The notes under the pieces: model-generated
What the model was told of the DNA's origin: nothing
Databases searched by the model: none
Seen by the model: the letters and a program-made list of their open reading frames with translations, nothing else
Shown here: positions 17,003-26,130 of the stretch, in pieces
Layout: the number at the start of each line of letters is the position of its first letter
Position numbering within the stretch: the first letter of the stretch is position 1
NCBI GenBank assembly: GCA_022448265.1
Contig: JAKVCC010000017.1
Span: 1-41,007, forward strand
Length of the DNA stretch: 41,007 nucleotides
DNA from: Pirellulales bacterium
GTDB taxonomy: Bacteria; Planctomycetota; Planctomycetia; Pirellulales; Lacipirellulaceae
Reading direction: 5' to 3'
Translations under genes and position numbers: made by a program

Positions 17003-18269
17003 AACGTGTGTCTTGTTTGTGTTGCTGACTGCCCTTTCAAGCGGGACACTTGCCTGGGCGGCCAAACCGGTTGAAAACCCAGCCGGTCCTCAAGTCGCGG
17101 TGGTCAGCGGGGGCGAGTCACACTTGCCGGCAAAAACGTGTCGCAAGATGATTGTCGGGCCCGGCGTGAATCAACCAGATCCTTTCCCGGGGTATGAGGG
17201 GTTTGTAGGCTGGGAAAGCCCTGTTCGCCTGCGCGATGGGAGCATGCTGGTTAGTTTCAACGCCGGCTATTGGCACGCCTCGCGACCAACGCCCCTGAAG
17301 CAAAGTTACATGGACCAGTATCAGTCAAAGTACGGTCCGATTTTCGACGTCGATGCTCCCAGGGGGGGCCGGGCGATGATTTCGCGGTCGACCGACAACG
17401 GCGTGACCTGGAGCAAGCCGGCCACGATGCTCGACACGCCCTACGACGATCGCCACCCGGCCATTACCCAGTTGTCCGACGGAACGCTCGTCTGCAGCCT
17501 GTTTACGGCGGCCAGCGAGAAAGGTGATTGTGAGCAGCTTGATCCATCCAAGGGGCCTCGCACCGCCGTGGTGCGGTCAGGTGACGGTGGCGAGACTTGG
17601 GAGTCCGACCCGCACCGGTTGCCTTTTGTTTTCCTGCAAGAGGCGACCGACGGCCCCCCCCTTGAGTTGCCTGACAAGTCGGTACTGCTGACCTCCTACG
17701 GGAGAGACAAAGAGCTGGACCGCTGGGTTATTGGCGTATTTCGTTCTACCGACCGAGGGGCCCATTGGGAGCTTCTTTCGAAGGTCATCGCCGACCACAA
17801 CCTGAGCGAGGCGAGCATGGTCCGCTTGCAGGATGGTCGGTTGGTGATGATCACCCGGCCTGAGGGTGCGTTGTGCTGGTCGACCGACGAAGGACGATCG
17901 TGGACACCACCGGTTAGCTTTGGATTCAAAATGTTTGCCCCAACGCTGCAGGTGCTTGCCGACGGGACCCTGCTGTGCATCCATGGGTGTTACCACGGGG
18001 ATTTGGGTGGGGGTGGCCTGCGAGCCATTTTTAGCTGCGACGGCGGAGCAACCTGGGTGGCACCCAACAAGCGGTATGGGTTTGCGGTTGACGATACGTA
18101 CGGCTACTCCCGCAGTTGCCTGATGCCTGACGGTGCGGCCTACCTGGCTTACATTGGTACCGGCGGGCATCGTTTTGAGGACGCCAGAAACAACAGCATC
18201 TGGTCGATCAAGCTGCGCGTGAGGCCCGACCATTCTGGCATCGAGCTGGTACCGGTGGCGGGGAGTTGA
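16983..18269 (+). CDS. Secreted sialidase-like BNR/Asp-box protein
   Basis: About 428 residues. A signal peptide (MSTVLCRTCVLFVLLTALSS..., cleavage near LAWA-AKP) indicates export. Five Asp-box motifs (SxDxGxTW type) are visible: SRSTDNGVTW, VRSGDGGETW, FRSTDRGAHW, CWSTDEGRSW and FSCDGGATW, at about residues 134-358. These mark a six-bladed beta-propeller of the sialidase/neuraminidase superfamily, so an exo-glycosidase acting on acidic sugars of polysaccharides or mucins is likely. Substrate and true sialidase activity cannot be read from the sequence, and non-catalytic BNR proteins also exist. A TTG at 16965 is in frame, but AAGGA before the ATG at 16983 favours the latter. It is flanked by decayed sequence on both sides. 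Confidence 0.82.
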   Translation: MSTVLCRTCVLFVLLTALSSGTLAWAAKPVENPAGPQVAVVSGGESHLPAKTCRKMIVGPGVNQPDPFPGYEGFVGWESPVRLRDGSMLVSFNAGYWHASRPTPLKQSYMDQYQSKYGPIFDVDAPRGGRAMISRSTDNGVTWSKPATMLDTPYDDRHPAITQLSDGTLVCSLFTAASEKGDCEQLDPSKGPRTAVVRSGDGGETWESDPHRLPFVFLQEATDGPPLELPDKSVLLTSYGRDKELDRWVIGVFRSTDRGAHWELLSKVIADHNLSEASMVRLQDGRLVMITRPEGALCWSTDEGRSWTPPVSFGFKMFAPTLQVLADGTLLCIHGCYHGDLGGGGLRAIFSCDGGATWVAPNKRYGFAVDDTYGYSRSCLMPDGAAYLAYIGTGGHRFEDARNNSIWSIKLRVRPDHSGIELVPVAGS

Positions 18270-18289
18270 TCCGTACCCTGAAAAAATGG

Positions 18290-18510
18290 CTACCACTTGA
18301 GGCGGTGTGAAAATCTGGCCACTTGCCTTACGGTGATCATCCGAATGCCCAGCAGCATGAGAAAGATCCCAAACCCGATCTGCCTTGCCCGCGGGGAAAG
18401 TGATGCAACACCTTGGTGCCCAAGGGCGCCAGCAACACGGTTCCGGTGGCCACGGTCACAACCGCCGGTCAGTAGGCGTAGCCTGTCGCCCAAAGTTCAG
18501 CTTTATTGAT
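18290..18510 (-). pseudogene. Decayed C-terminus of a TauE/SafE family permease
   Basis: On the minus strand, reading from about 18510, one frame gives ELWATGYAY, a TGA stop at 18469-18471, then PAVVTVATGTVLLAPLGTKV. After a frame change near 18385-18400 another frame continues ARQIGFGIFLMLLGIRMITV to a stop at 18290. Joined, this matches the last two membrane segments of TauE/SafE (sulfite/organosulfonate exporter) proteins, whose tail typically reads GYVxxPAxx...APLGxxxAHxLP...FxxFLLLLAxRM. One nonsense mutation and one frameshift are needed, and no N-terminal part is present, so it is a dead fragment. It lies between the sialidase (convergent) and carA. Confidence 0.6.
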
Positions 18511-18548
18511 GATTTTTGCAATAGATTTATCAGTCTTGCCAAGCGCGC

Positions 18549-19691
18549 CTAGCTACCTGCAGATAATCCTTCCAAAAACTCTTCGAATAAATAATGACTG
18601 TCGTGCGGTCCAGCTGAGGATTCTGGGTGATATTGTACACTGAAGGCTTCGTACTGGAGATGCCGGACTCCTTCAATCGTGTTGTCATTGAGACTGCGGT
18701 GGGTTACCTCCAGTACTGCCGGCAGTGTGTCTTCGTCCACGGCGAAGCCGTGATTTTGTGACGTGATTTCGACCGTGCCGTCCACGAGTCGTTGGACGGG
18801 CTGATTCGCGCCTCGATGGCCGAACTTCATTTTGAATGTCTTGGCTCCGCAAGCCAGCGCCAGGAGTTGGTGGCCTAGGCAGATTCCAAAAATAGGCTGC
18901 TTGCCGAGCAGCGCGCCAATCGTGTTGATGGCGTAGTCCAGAGGCTCAGGATCGCCAGGCCCATTGGAGAGGAACACCCCATCCGGTTCATGGGCGAGAA
19001 CTTCTTCAGCATGGGCTGTGCCCGGTAGCACCGTAACCTGACACCCGCGCGCGTAAAGATGGCGAGGAATATTCCATTTCATTCCAAAGTCCAGCGCCAC
19101 CACATGGGGAGCCTTAGTGTCTTTCGCTTTCCACTTGGCACTTTCCGCTTTGCCCAAATAGGTCCACGGACTGACCGATTCTCGCCAAGCACTAGATTCG
19201 TTCGGCACCACTTCACGGACGAGATCTCGCCCCACGAGCCCGGGGCTGGCCAACGCCTTCGCTACGAGGCGTGTGTCGTCCATGTCTTCAGTAGAAAGGA
19301 CCCCCCGCATGGCCCCTTGAGCGCGAATACGGCGGACCAGCGCACGGGTGTCGATCGACTCAATTGCAACAACACCGCAATCTTTCAAGAACTGGCTCAG
19401 CGAGGCTTCTGCACGAAAATTGCTGCGCACGCGACTGTGCTCGCGAACCACGAACCCCGCCAAATGAGGTCGCGGGCTTTCCAGGTCTTCGGTATTGACC
19501 CCATAGTTGCCAATCTGGGGACAGGTCATTGTTACGATTTGCCCGCGATAGCTGGGGTCAGTCAGGATTTCCTGGTAGCCGGTCATCGAGGTATTGAAAC
19601 ACACCTCCCCATCGACTTCTCCCGCCGCGCCGATCGACACGCCGGTAAAGACTGTACCATCTTCGAGCGCCAGTTTTGCCGGTTGTGACAT
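18549..19691 (-). CDS. carA: Carbamoyl-phosphate synthase small subunit
   Basis: About 380 residues. This is the glutamine amidotransferase subunit that supplies ammonia to CarB for carbamoyl phosphate, feeding arginine and pyrimidine synthesis. The N-terminal CarA domain has LEDGTVFTG, EVCFNTSMTGYQEILTDPSY and GAMRGVLS. The class-I GATase domain carries LSNGPGDPEPLDY, the nucleophile Cys in FGICLGHQLLALA, and the catalytic His/Glu in VQYHPESSAGPHD. The frame begins at 19703, but MSQPAKLALEDG from 19691 matches the usual N-terminus. No partner carB lies in the window. It is separated from alaC by about 300 bp. Confidence 0.96.
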   Translation of the reverse strand: MSQPAKLALEDGTVFTGVSIGAAGEVDGEVCFNTSMTGYQEILTDPSYRGQIVTMTCPQIGNYGVNTEDLESPRPHLAGFVVREHSRVRSNFRAEASLSQFLKDCGVVAIESIDTRALVRRIRAQGAMRGVLSTEDMDDTRLVAKALASPGLVGRDLVREVVPNESSAWRESVSPWTYLGKAESAKWKAKDTKAPHVVALDFGMKWNIPRHLYARGCQVTVLPGTAHAEEVLAHEPDGVFLSNGPGDPEPLDYAINTIGALLGKQPIFGICLGHQLLALACGAKTFKMKFGHRGANQPVQRLVDGTVEITSQNHGFAVDEDTLPAVLEVTHRSLNDNTIEGVRHLQYEAFSVQYHPESSAGPHDSHYLFEEFLEGLSAGS

Positions 19692-19989
19692 GCGAGACAA
19701 CATGGGGTGATCAATTCGTGCGGCTCGCCGTCAACGGATTGCAGCCCAGGGCGCTTACCTGTCGACAGGCAGCGTAGGCTGTGGGGCTCCGGCTTCGCAA
19801 GAAACCAGTCAGCCTGACAACATGGGGGTTCTTGTTCCGGCGAGCAAGGACCCTCTATTTTTTTGGGCCCCTAAAGTGAGTATAGCCGCGCAGGCACTGA
19901 AACTGTAGGGGGGGTGGGTGGCCAACCTGGAAGCGTCACCAGCAGCCGACCAACTTTCTTTCGCCAAAACGCGCCCCGTCGGGATAGAC

Positions 19990-21267
19990 TCACGACTCGG
20001 AGAGTCGTGCCACTTTCGCTTGTGACGACAAGGCTGTAGAGCGCTGATCCTCTGCGTCGGCCAGACACCTCTTGATTTGTCGTACCGCCTGCCGCAAACG
20101 TTCCTCGTTTTCAACCAGCGACATTCGGAGAAAGCCTTCACCCGCTGGACCAAAGCCGCTGCCGGGGCTTACCGCAACATTGCCTTTTTCGAGCAGCAAC
20201 ATAGCAAAATCCATGGTGCTCATCCGCGAGCGCCACGGCTCGGGAATCGGCTGCCAGACAAACATGCCCGCCTTGGGAACGTTTGCCTTCCAGCCCAGTC
20301 GGGCTAGGCCGTCGCACAAGGCATCACGGCGACTCTTGTAAACGAGCGATTGCTGTTCGACGGCGGCCTCCGTATGGCGGAGCGCCATAATTGCCGCGAT
20401 CTGGATAGCCTGAAACATACCGTAGTCGTAGTACCCTTTGATCGTAGCGAGGGCACGTATCATCTCGGCATTGCCCGCACAGAAGCCCACCCTCCATCCG
20501 GCCATGTTGTAGCCTTTGCTCATGGTGGTGAATTCGACACCTACTTCGGCAGCCCCCGGTGAAGCCAAGAAACTCGGCGGCTTGTAGCCGTCGAAGGCCA
20601 CGTCCGCGTAGGCAAAGTCGCTGATCACCATCAGATTGTATTTTTTGGCAAGTACCACGACCTTGTCGTAAAAATCTTGCTCAACCACTTCGCTGGAAGG
20701 ATTGTGCGGATAGCAAAGGATTAAGAGTTTTGGTTTGGGGTAGAGCGTTTCGCAGGTGTAGGCAATGTCAGAAAGAAACTTCTCGCTGTTGCATACCGGC
20801 AAGGAGATAACATTGCCGGAGGCCAAAGCCACAGCATAGACGTGTACCGGAAAGTACGGCGCGGGCACGATCGCCGTATCTCCAGGGCCCATCAGCGCCA
20901 AACACATGTGGCTGAACCCCTCTTTTGATCCGAGACAAGTAATCACTTCGCCATCGGGATCAAGTCGCACACCATATTTCTTCAGGTATTTGGCCGCGAC
21001 TTCCCGACGCAGGTTGGCGATCCCATTCGATATGCTGTAGCGATGGTTTCGTGGGTCGTGGGCTGCCTCGGCCAACTTGTCGATGACCATTTCCTCCGGT
21101 GGATCGCTCGGATTTCCCATGCCCAACTCAATGACGTCGTCACCCGCCACCCGTTTCTCGTAGATGAGCTTGTTGATTTGCCCAAACAAGTAGGGTGGCA
21201 AACGTTTGACGCGCTGCGCAGCCTCAACCTTGAACGGTTGTGTGGACGGGGACGGAGCGTTGGGCAT
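19990..21267 (-). CDS. AlaC-like class I aminotransferase
   Basis: A 425-residue fold-type I PLP aminotransferase. Visible are [14 protein letters not shown] at the N-terminus, [12 protein letters not shown], the cofactor region [27 protein letters not shown] with the PLP-phosphate Asn, [13 protein letters not shown] and the PLP Lys in [19 protein letters not shown]-terminal [18 protein letters not shown] carries the substrate-carboxylate Arg. The pattern is that of the AlaC/MalY-side group (glutamate-pyruvate aminotransferases), so alanine synthesis is the best guess. LL-diaminopimelate or aspartate aminotransferase roles cannot be excluded. A GGAG site lies about seven bases before the ATG. 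Monocistronic, with a hairpin at its stop codon. Confidence 0.85.
   Translation of the reverse strand: MPNAPSPSTQPFKVEAAQRVKRLPPYLFGQINKLIYEKRVAGDDVIELGMGNPSDPPEEMVIDKLAEAAHDPRNHRYSISNGIANLRREVAAKYLKKYGVRLDPDGEVITCLGSKEGFSHMCLALMGPGDTAIVPAPYFPVHVYAVALASGNVISLPVCNSEKFLSDIAYTCETLYPKPKLLILCYPHNPSSEVVEQDFYDKVVVLAKKYNLMVISDFAYADVAFDGYKPPSFLASPGAAEVGVEFTTMSKGYNMAGWRVGFCAGNAEMIRALATIKGYYDYGMFQAIQIAAIMALRHTEAAVEQQSLVYKSRRDALCDGLARLGWKANVPKAGMFVWQPIPEPWRSRMSTMDFAMLLLEKGNVAVSPGSGFGPAGEGFLRMSLVENEERLRQAVRQIKRCLADAEDQRSTALSSQAKVARLSES
19991..20009 (-). terminator. Perfect 8-bp hairpin at the alaC stop
   Basis: CACGACTC and GAGTCGTG form a perfect 8-bp stem around a 3-nt loop, overlapping the last codons and stop of the aminotransferase gene. 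No T-run follows on the minus strand, so it may act as a 3'-end stabiliser or a factor-assisted terminator. The remaining 298 bp towards carA hold nothing recognisable. Confidence 0.4.
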
Positions 21268-21507
21268 CGCGCGACTCCAGCGGAATCAACAAGGGGTACA
21301 GAAACAGACCCATTATACCTGGCAACGGTTCACGGCACAGTGGGCTGAGCGAAGAATGACAAAGGTCTGATCACCAGTGACAAATTCAGGGCCGCTTGCG
21401 CTAAATTTTACGACTGTTTGGACCCTGCCACTCCGACATTCTCCGATGGACGGCTGCGCAGGGATCCTTGAATTGCGCAATCGGGTATTTTCGTGTTGCG
21501 TCATTTG

Positions 21508-23460
21508 TTAGCGCCGCTGCGCGGAGGCGGGTCGCACCTCTCCATCACGGCGAACGCCTGCTGCGGTATCAGTCGAGCTGCCGCGGGCCGCATGCGACGT
21601 CCCTGCTAGGTAATTGTCGATGCGCGAGTTAGTCCGGATTTGTTCAAACTTCTCGTTCATCGCCAATCGTAATTTCTTCTCGTAGATATCGCGCCTCAAG
21701 GTATCGTCGACGATAGACATGTCGACATCCATTCCCGGTGTACGGCCTTCGCACCGAAGCACGATGAATTTGTCGCCCGTTTGAATAATGCCGGACAATT
21801 GCCCAGGCAGCAACTGAAAAGCCACTTTTTCTAACTGTGGATGCCCGCCAAAACGCTGGAGTGGCGGCACCTCGCCGCGCAAGGACCGCGTGGTTGGTTC
21901 GATCGAGTATTCTTCGGCTAGATCGCCGAAGTAGTCTGCTGAATCATTCTGGCGAGCTTTATCCCAGACCTCCTGCGCGCGTCGCATGGTTCCCAATACG
22001 ATAACCCGGCAGCGAACTCGCTCGCCGTAGTTAGCTTCAAATCCTTTCTGCATGTCCTCGTCGGTTACCACAACGTCGTGGGCGGTAAGTTTTTTTAATG
22101 CCGCCGAGGGCCAAACTGCGTTCTGCATATAGTGGGCCTTACTGATCCCCTGGCCCGTGGTGGCCGTCTGAATCCACTCTTCTAGGTTTACCTGGCCCTG
22201 TGTATCGATTGCCCCGGCAAGTTCTGCTGCGTGACGCACTTCAGTTTCCAGGTCGTCCTGGGTGATCTCGAGGCCCGCATTCTGAAGGGCTTGGCGCAAT
22301 AGCAATTGCGCGATTTCACTTTCCAATAGCTCTTCGCCATGACGGACTAGGCATTCGTTTCCTAACTCCTTCATCGTAATGCGGTCGCCATTTACAGTAG
22401 CGACGACGCCAGGCATTGTCTCGCGCAGATGTGGATTGTTATATACATTTTTTACCGTTGCCGAAGACTGCAGCTTTTCAAACAACCCTTGGGCCACCTT
22501 GCGTAGCTTTTCGTCCTTGATTTTGTCAACGATTCGGCTCTGCTCTTCCTGGGCCGTCAATGCGCGCGCTGGAATCCGCTGCTCGCATTTTAAAATGACG
22601 AACTGGTTGGCGACGCTGATGATTGCAGAGATCTCGCCGGGCTGCAGGCTAAACGCTGCTTTTTCGATGGCCGCATCGCCCACATGACGACGAATTGGCT
22701 GGATCAGTCCCCCTACGCTGGCGCTGTTAACATCGACCGAATACTCAATCGCTGTACGGGCAAATAATTTCGGATCGGCCACCAGTTTCGCATGCAGTTG
22801 CTTGGCAAGTTGATTGCTTTCAACGGTAATCAAGCGTGCTCGAACCATTTCGCCAAATTCCTGTTCATAGGCTTTTTGTTTTTCTGCCTCGGTCACCTCA
22901 ATCTCATTTGCTGCCGCCAACTTGCGGAGAGCCAGCGTGGGCCATACAATGTCGCGCACATACTGCTGAGCCTTGATGCCGCGCTGCTGCTCCAGCATCT
23001 CCAGCCATTGCTCGCGTCCCAGTTGGAAGCGGCTGGCCATGCGATCGACTTCAGCGGCAATCTCTTCATTCGCAATCGTGATACCGCGCTTCTGGCAATG
23101 GTTTGTGATGAGTCTTTTGTTGACAAGGCTTTCAAGGACCTCTTTGCCGTGGCGTTGGACGCAGGCGGTGATGAGGTCGGGGCGCGTGATGTCCTGGCCA
23201 TTGACCAGGGCCATCACATCGTGCTGCGGAAGATCGACTTTCGGGAGGACAGCCTGCTCGGCGGCCGCGCGACCACGTGGTAGGATCGACTGCGCCTTAA
23301 CCGCGCGATCGCCTTCCACCTGGCGAAACTGAAAAACAACCGTCAGCACCACCGCTGCGGCTATCATCCAACCCACTTGGTTTCTCCAAGCCCAACGAAG
23401 CAGACGGGGAACTAGCAGACGCGAAGCATCATCCTTGTGATACACCGGTACGCGAGACAT
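21508..23460 (-). CDS. Membrane-anchored peptidyl-prolyl isomerase with duplicated SurA/PpiC module
   Basis: About 650 residues from the ATG at 23460, chosen because GGAGA lies just upstream and the earlier frame is not family-like. One N-terminal membrane anchor (GWMIAAAVVLTVVFQF, about 30-46) precedes two homologous modules. Module 1 (about 82-297) has ALVNGQDITRPDL, IVWPTLALRKLAA and EYSVDVNSASVGGLIQPIRR...FVILKCE. Module 2 (about 352-590) has ATVNGDRITMKEL, AVWPSAALKKLTA and EYSIEPTTRSLRGEVPPLQR...FIVLRCE. Each module is a SurA-N-like chaperone part plus a parvulin domain. It most likely folds exported proteins, perhaps BamA clients, in the periplasm. The first parvulin repeat looks more diverged. 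Stands alone. Confidence 0.82.
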   Translation of the reverse strand: MSRVPVYHKDDASRLLVPRLLRWAWRNQVGWMIAAAVVLTVVFQFRQVEGDRAVKAQSILPRGRAAAEQAVLPKVDLPQHDVMALVNGQDITRPDLITACVQRHGKEVLESLVNKRLITNHCQKRGITIANEEIAAEVDRMASRFQLGREQWLEMLEQQRGIKAQQYVRDIVWPTLALRKLAAANEIEVTEAEKQKAYEQEFGEMVRARLITVESNQLAKQLHAKLVADPKLFARTAIEYSVDVNSASVGGLIQPIRRHVGDAAIEKAAFSLQPGEISAIISVANQFVILKCEQRIPARALTAQEEQSRIVDKIKDEKLRKVAQGLFEKLQSSATVKNVYNNPHLRETMPGVVATVNGDRITMKELGNECLVRHGEELLESEIAQLLLRQALQNAGLEITQDDLETEVRHAAELAGAIDTQGQVNLEEWIQTATTGQGISKAHYMQNAVWPSAALKKLTAHDVVVTDEDMQKGFEANYGERVRCRVIVLGTMRRAQEVWDKARQNDSADYFGDLAEEYSIEPTTRSLRGEVPPLQRFGGHPQLEKVAFQLLPGQLSGIIQTGDKFIVLRCEGRTPGMDVDMSIVDDTLRRDIYEKKLRLAMNEKFEQIRTNSRIDNYLAGTSHAARGSSTDTAAGVRRDGEVRPASAQRR

Positions 23461-23711
23461 AGCGGTTTCTCCATAAACCGAGCCAGGGATATCAGGGGGT
23501 TCGACACGCAAAAGAAAGCGCGAAGAGTACGGGAACGCGCAGGAATTATAGGCCAGACGGGCTCTGGCGAACAAGACAAGCTAGCGGAACTGCTAGCAGT
23601 GCTGGTTTGTTGCGTTCGATATATGGCAGTCGTAACACACGGTTGCAGGGGGCTTGTAATCCCCAGGCGTCAAAATCAGCAATTCCGTTGCCGCAATTTG
23701 ATTACTCCTCC

Positions 23712-24272
23712 TCATTCGTCCATGACTTCCAGTTCTTTGGCCTTGGCCACGTCGTTAACACTACCTTCATGCTTTTTAGTGAGTTCTTGAATCTCGGCTT
23801 TTAGCTTCTTGCAGTCGTCTTCCGAAATTTGCTTCTCTTTTTCACTTTGGTCGGCATATTTATTGCTGTCCCGGCGAATGTTGCGAATGGCGACGCGCTG
23901 TTCTTCAGCCAGTTCCCTCGTGCGGGCGACCATCGAGCGGCGGACTTCCGTCGACAGGGCCGGGATGTTGAGCCGGACAACTTTGCCATCGCTCTGAGGC
24001 GCCAGGCCCAGGTCGCTGGCGATGATGCACTTCTCAATATCTTTGATCGTCGATGGGTCAAATGGGCGAATTACCAACTGGGTCGGCTCAGGAGCGCTCA
24101 CCGAAGCAATCTGTTTGAGCGGTGTTTGTGACCCATACACGTCGGCTCGCAAAGAATCCACCAGTCCAGGGTTCGCCCGGCCGGTACGAATCCCCGTCAT
24201 GTCGTTCTTGAGCTTCGCGATGGCCTTTTCCATGCGGTCTTCGGAATCGAGAAGAATTTCATCGGGATCCAT
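23712..24272 (-). CDS. frr: Ribosome recycling factor
   Basis: A 186-residue RRF that, with EF-G, splits post-termination ribosomes. The family sequence is clear: MEKAIAKLKNDMTGIRTGRANPGLVDSL in the first long helix, the PLKQIASVSAPEPTQLVIRPFD beta domain, LNIPALSTEVRRSMV, and the closing helices (EEQRVAIRNIRRDSN, then the LTKKHEGSVNDVAKAKELEV tail). Length is normal. It lies 44 bp after pyrH and closes the rpsB-tsf-pyrH-frr set, an order conserved in most bacteria. No Shine-Dalgarno is visible before its ATG. Confidence 0.97.
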   Translation of the reverse strand: MDPDEILLDSEDRMEKAIAKLKNDMTGIRTGRANPGLVDSLRADVYGSQTPLKQIASVSAPEPTQLVIRPFDPSTIKDIEKCIIASDLGLAPQSDGKVVRLNIPALSTEVRRSMVARTRELAEEQRVAIRNIRRDSNKYADQSEKEKQISEDDCKKLKAEIQELTKKHEGSVNDVAKAKELEVMDE

Positions 24273-24316
24273 GATGGCTGAGGGGGCTTGGGGTGAGGGG
24301 ATTGGGGCTCTACCAA

Positions 24317-25081
24317 TCAGTCGGCGGAGGGTGATGTTCCACAGGTAACCGTAGTGCCAACGTTTTCGCCACGTACTGCGCGTTCAATATTTCCATCGAG
24401 ACGGTAGTTGAATACTAGGATGGGCAAATCGTGCTCCATACAGTGGGCGATCGCTGTGGGATCCATGACACGCAAATTTTGCTCGCGGACTTGATCAAAG
24501 CTGAGATGATGATAGAAGTCGGCATCAGGGTTTTTTTCCGGATCGTCACTATAAACCCCATCGACGCGCGTTGCTTTCATCAGCACATCAGCACCAAGTT
24601 CTAGCGCTTTTTGAGCTGCCGCTGTGTCAGTCGTTACAAAAGGCGCGCCCGTGCCGCCGGCCAAAATGACGATCCGACCTTTTTCTAGGTGACGTTGGGC
24701 GCGACGACGAATGTAGGGTTCTGCCACGCCATCCATCTTGACGGTACTAGTCAGGCGAGTTTCACATCGAAGCGATTCCAGTGCGTCCTGCAGGGCCAAT
24801 CCGTTGATAACCGTTGCCAGCATTCCCATATAATGGGCCGTTGCTTCCTGAATACTGGAGTTATCTTCGGTAAACTGCGCGCCACGCAAAATATTGCCGC
24901 CGCCAATGACAACGGCAATTTCGACACCTTGTTGCTTGGCCCGCATGATCTGCGAGGCGATATCGACAACTTCCGCCATGCTGATTCCGCGTTCGCCTGA
25001 TGGAGCAAAGCTTTCACCCGAAAGCTTCAGCACAACGCGCTTGTAGGGGCCAGAGTTCGCGGTTTTCTTGTCACCAGACAT
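24317..25081 (-). CDS. pyrH: Uridylate kinase (UMP kinase)
   Basis: A 254-residue hexameric UMP kinase of the amino-acid kinase fold, converting UMP to [24 protein letters not shown] opens the fold. [11 protein letters not shown] is the phosphate-binding loop, [14 protein letters not shown] is typical of Pyr[24 protein letters not shown] follows, and [22 protein letters not shown] with [14 protein letters not shown] closes the active site. Length is normal, with a short polar extension before the first strand. It lies 56 bp after tsf. Confidence 0.96.
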   Translation of the reverse strand: MSGDKKTANSGPYKRVVLKLSGESFAPSGERGISMAEVVDIASQIMRAKQQGVEIAVVIGGGNILRGAQFTEDNSSIQEATAHYMGMLATVINGLALQDALESLRCETRLTSTVKMDGVAEPYIRRRAQRHLEKGRIVILAGGTGAPFVTTDTAAAQKALELGADVLMKATRVDGVYSDDPEKNPDADFYHHLSFDQVREQNLRVMDPTAIAHCMEHDLPILVFNYRLDGNIERAVRGENVGTTVTCGTSPSAD

Positions 25082-25137
25082 TTTCGCCGGCTTTCAATTG
25101 GGGCGCGTCCTGTGTGCGCCTTTGGTTGCGCTACTGT

Positions 25138-26010
25138 CTAATTTGCCGAAACTACCTTTTCGGTACTCGACTCCTGACCTGTACCTGTTTCGCCTAATTG
25201 CCACCTGACAAAACGGACCAACTTCATTCCGCCTTCCTTGGCCACTGCGCCAACAGTCTTTTTTTCTTCTTTCACAAACGGCTGCTCTTCGAGTACGTGC
25301 TCCGCGTAATAGTTTCGCATCCTTCCTTCTATCATCTTTTCAATAATCTTCTCCGGCTTCCCTTCTTTGCGCGCGGCTTCACTGAGCAAGGCCCGTTCCC
25401 GATCAACTGCGTCCTGGTTCAAATCCGCTTTGGTAGTCGCCTGAGGATTCATGGCTGCAACGTGCAAACTAACGTCCTTGGCCAACGCATCGTTACCCCC
25501 TTCCACTTCGAGCAGCACGCCAATCTTTGCCATGTGGACAAAACCGCCGCACGGTGCATCGAAACGCTCAAGGCGGGCCAGACGAAATACTTCGCGAATC
25601 TTATTCTGGATTTCGTCCCGCTGCTGTTCCAGCATCACACCGCTTTTCGACGGCGACTGCTGTGCCCAAAGCGCCTCCGGTGTCGTAGCGCCCGGTCCGG
25701 TCGCCAATTGTTTGGCCAGATCATCTGCAAGCTGGATAAACTCGTCATTGGCGGCAACCGGGGCGGATTCGCATTGCAACTCGATTATTGCTCCCACGCC
25801 ATCGCCGATGCTGGCGTAAACCCCAATTCGCCCTTCTTCAGTGGCGCGATCTTGGCGCTTGCCCATAAACTTCTTTCCCGATTCGCGAAGTGTCTGTTTC
25901 GCCGCCTCCATGTCTCCGCCGGACTCGTTGAGTGCCTTTTTGCATTCCATCATTGGCAACTGCGTTTCGTCGCGCAATTGCTTGACCATTGCGGCTGTGA
26001 TCTCAGCCAT
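25138..26010 (-). CDS. tsf: Elongation factor Ts
   Basis: About 290 residues, the nucleotide exchange factor for EF-Tu. MAEITAAMVKQLRDETQLPMMECKKAL is the classic N-terminal UBA-like module. The TDFVAxND-like EF-Tu contact is changed to the SAPVAANDEFIQLADDLAKQ segment. Two core domains follow with HVAAMNPQATTK and the helical hairpin EGRMRNYYAEHVLEEQPFVKE. The frame extends back to 26085, but AGGAG before the ATG at 26010 and the family N-terminus fix the start. It lies downstream of rpsB with a 120-bp spacer holding a hairpin. Confidence 0.96.
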   Translation of the reverse strand: MAEITAAMVKQLRDETQLPMMECKKALNESGGDMEAAKQTLRESGKKFMGKRQDRATEEGRIGVYASIGDGVGAIIELQCESAPVAANDEFIQLADDLAKQLATGPGATTPEALWAQQSPSKSGVMLEQQRDEIQNKIREVFRLARLERFDAPCGGFVHMAKIGVLLEVEGGNDALAKDVSLHVAAMNPQATTKADLNQDAVDRERALLSEAARKEGKPEKIIEKMIEGRMRNYYAEHVLEEQPFVKEEKKTVGAVAKEGGMKLVRFVRWQLGETGTGQESSTEKVVSAN

Positions 26011-26082
26011 GGTGGGTAGCTCCTGTTTAAAGTATTTCAGAGTTTGATTGCCGAATGTGCTTGTGGGAAGGTCCGTAATTCC

Positions 26083-26105
26083 CACGGTAGGCGTGCGCTA
26101 CCGTG
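26083..26105 (-). promoter_or_regulatory. 8-bp hairpin in rpsB-tsf spacer
   Basis: CACGGTAG and CTACCGTG form a perfect 8-bp stem with a 7-nt loop within the 120-bp spacer between rpsB and tsf. No T-run follows. The rpsB-tsf spacer carries dyad symmetry in other bacteria too, where it lowers read-through. A similar partial attenuator or processing site is inferred here. Confidence 0.4.
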
Positions 26106-26130
26106 CACACATGTGAATGCAGAAGGAATC

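Noticed and set aside
19809-20153. Minus-strand frame of 114 codons at the alaC 3' end
   Set aside because: It overlaps the aminotransferase gene in another frame and has no protein-like features.
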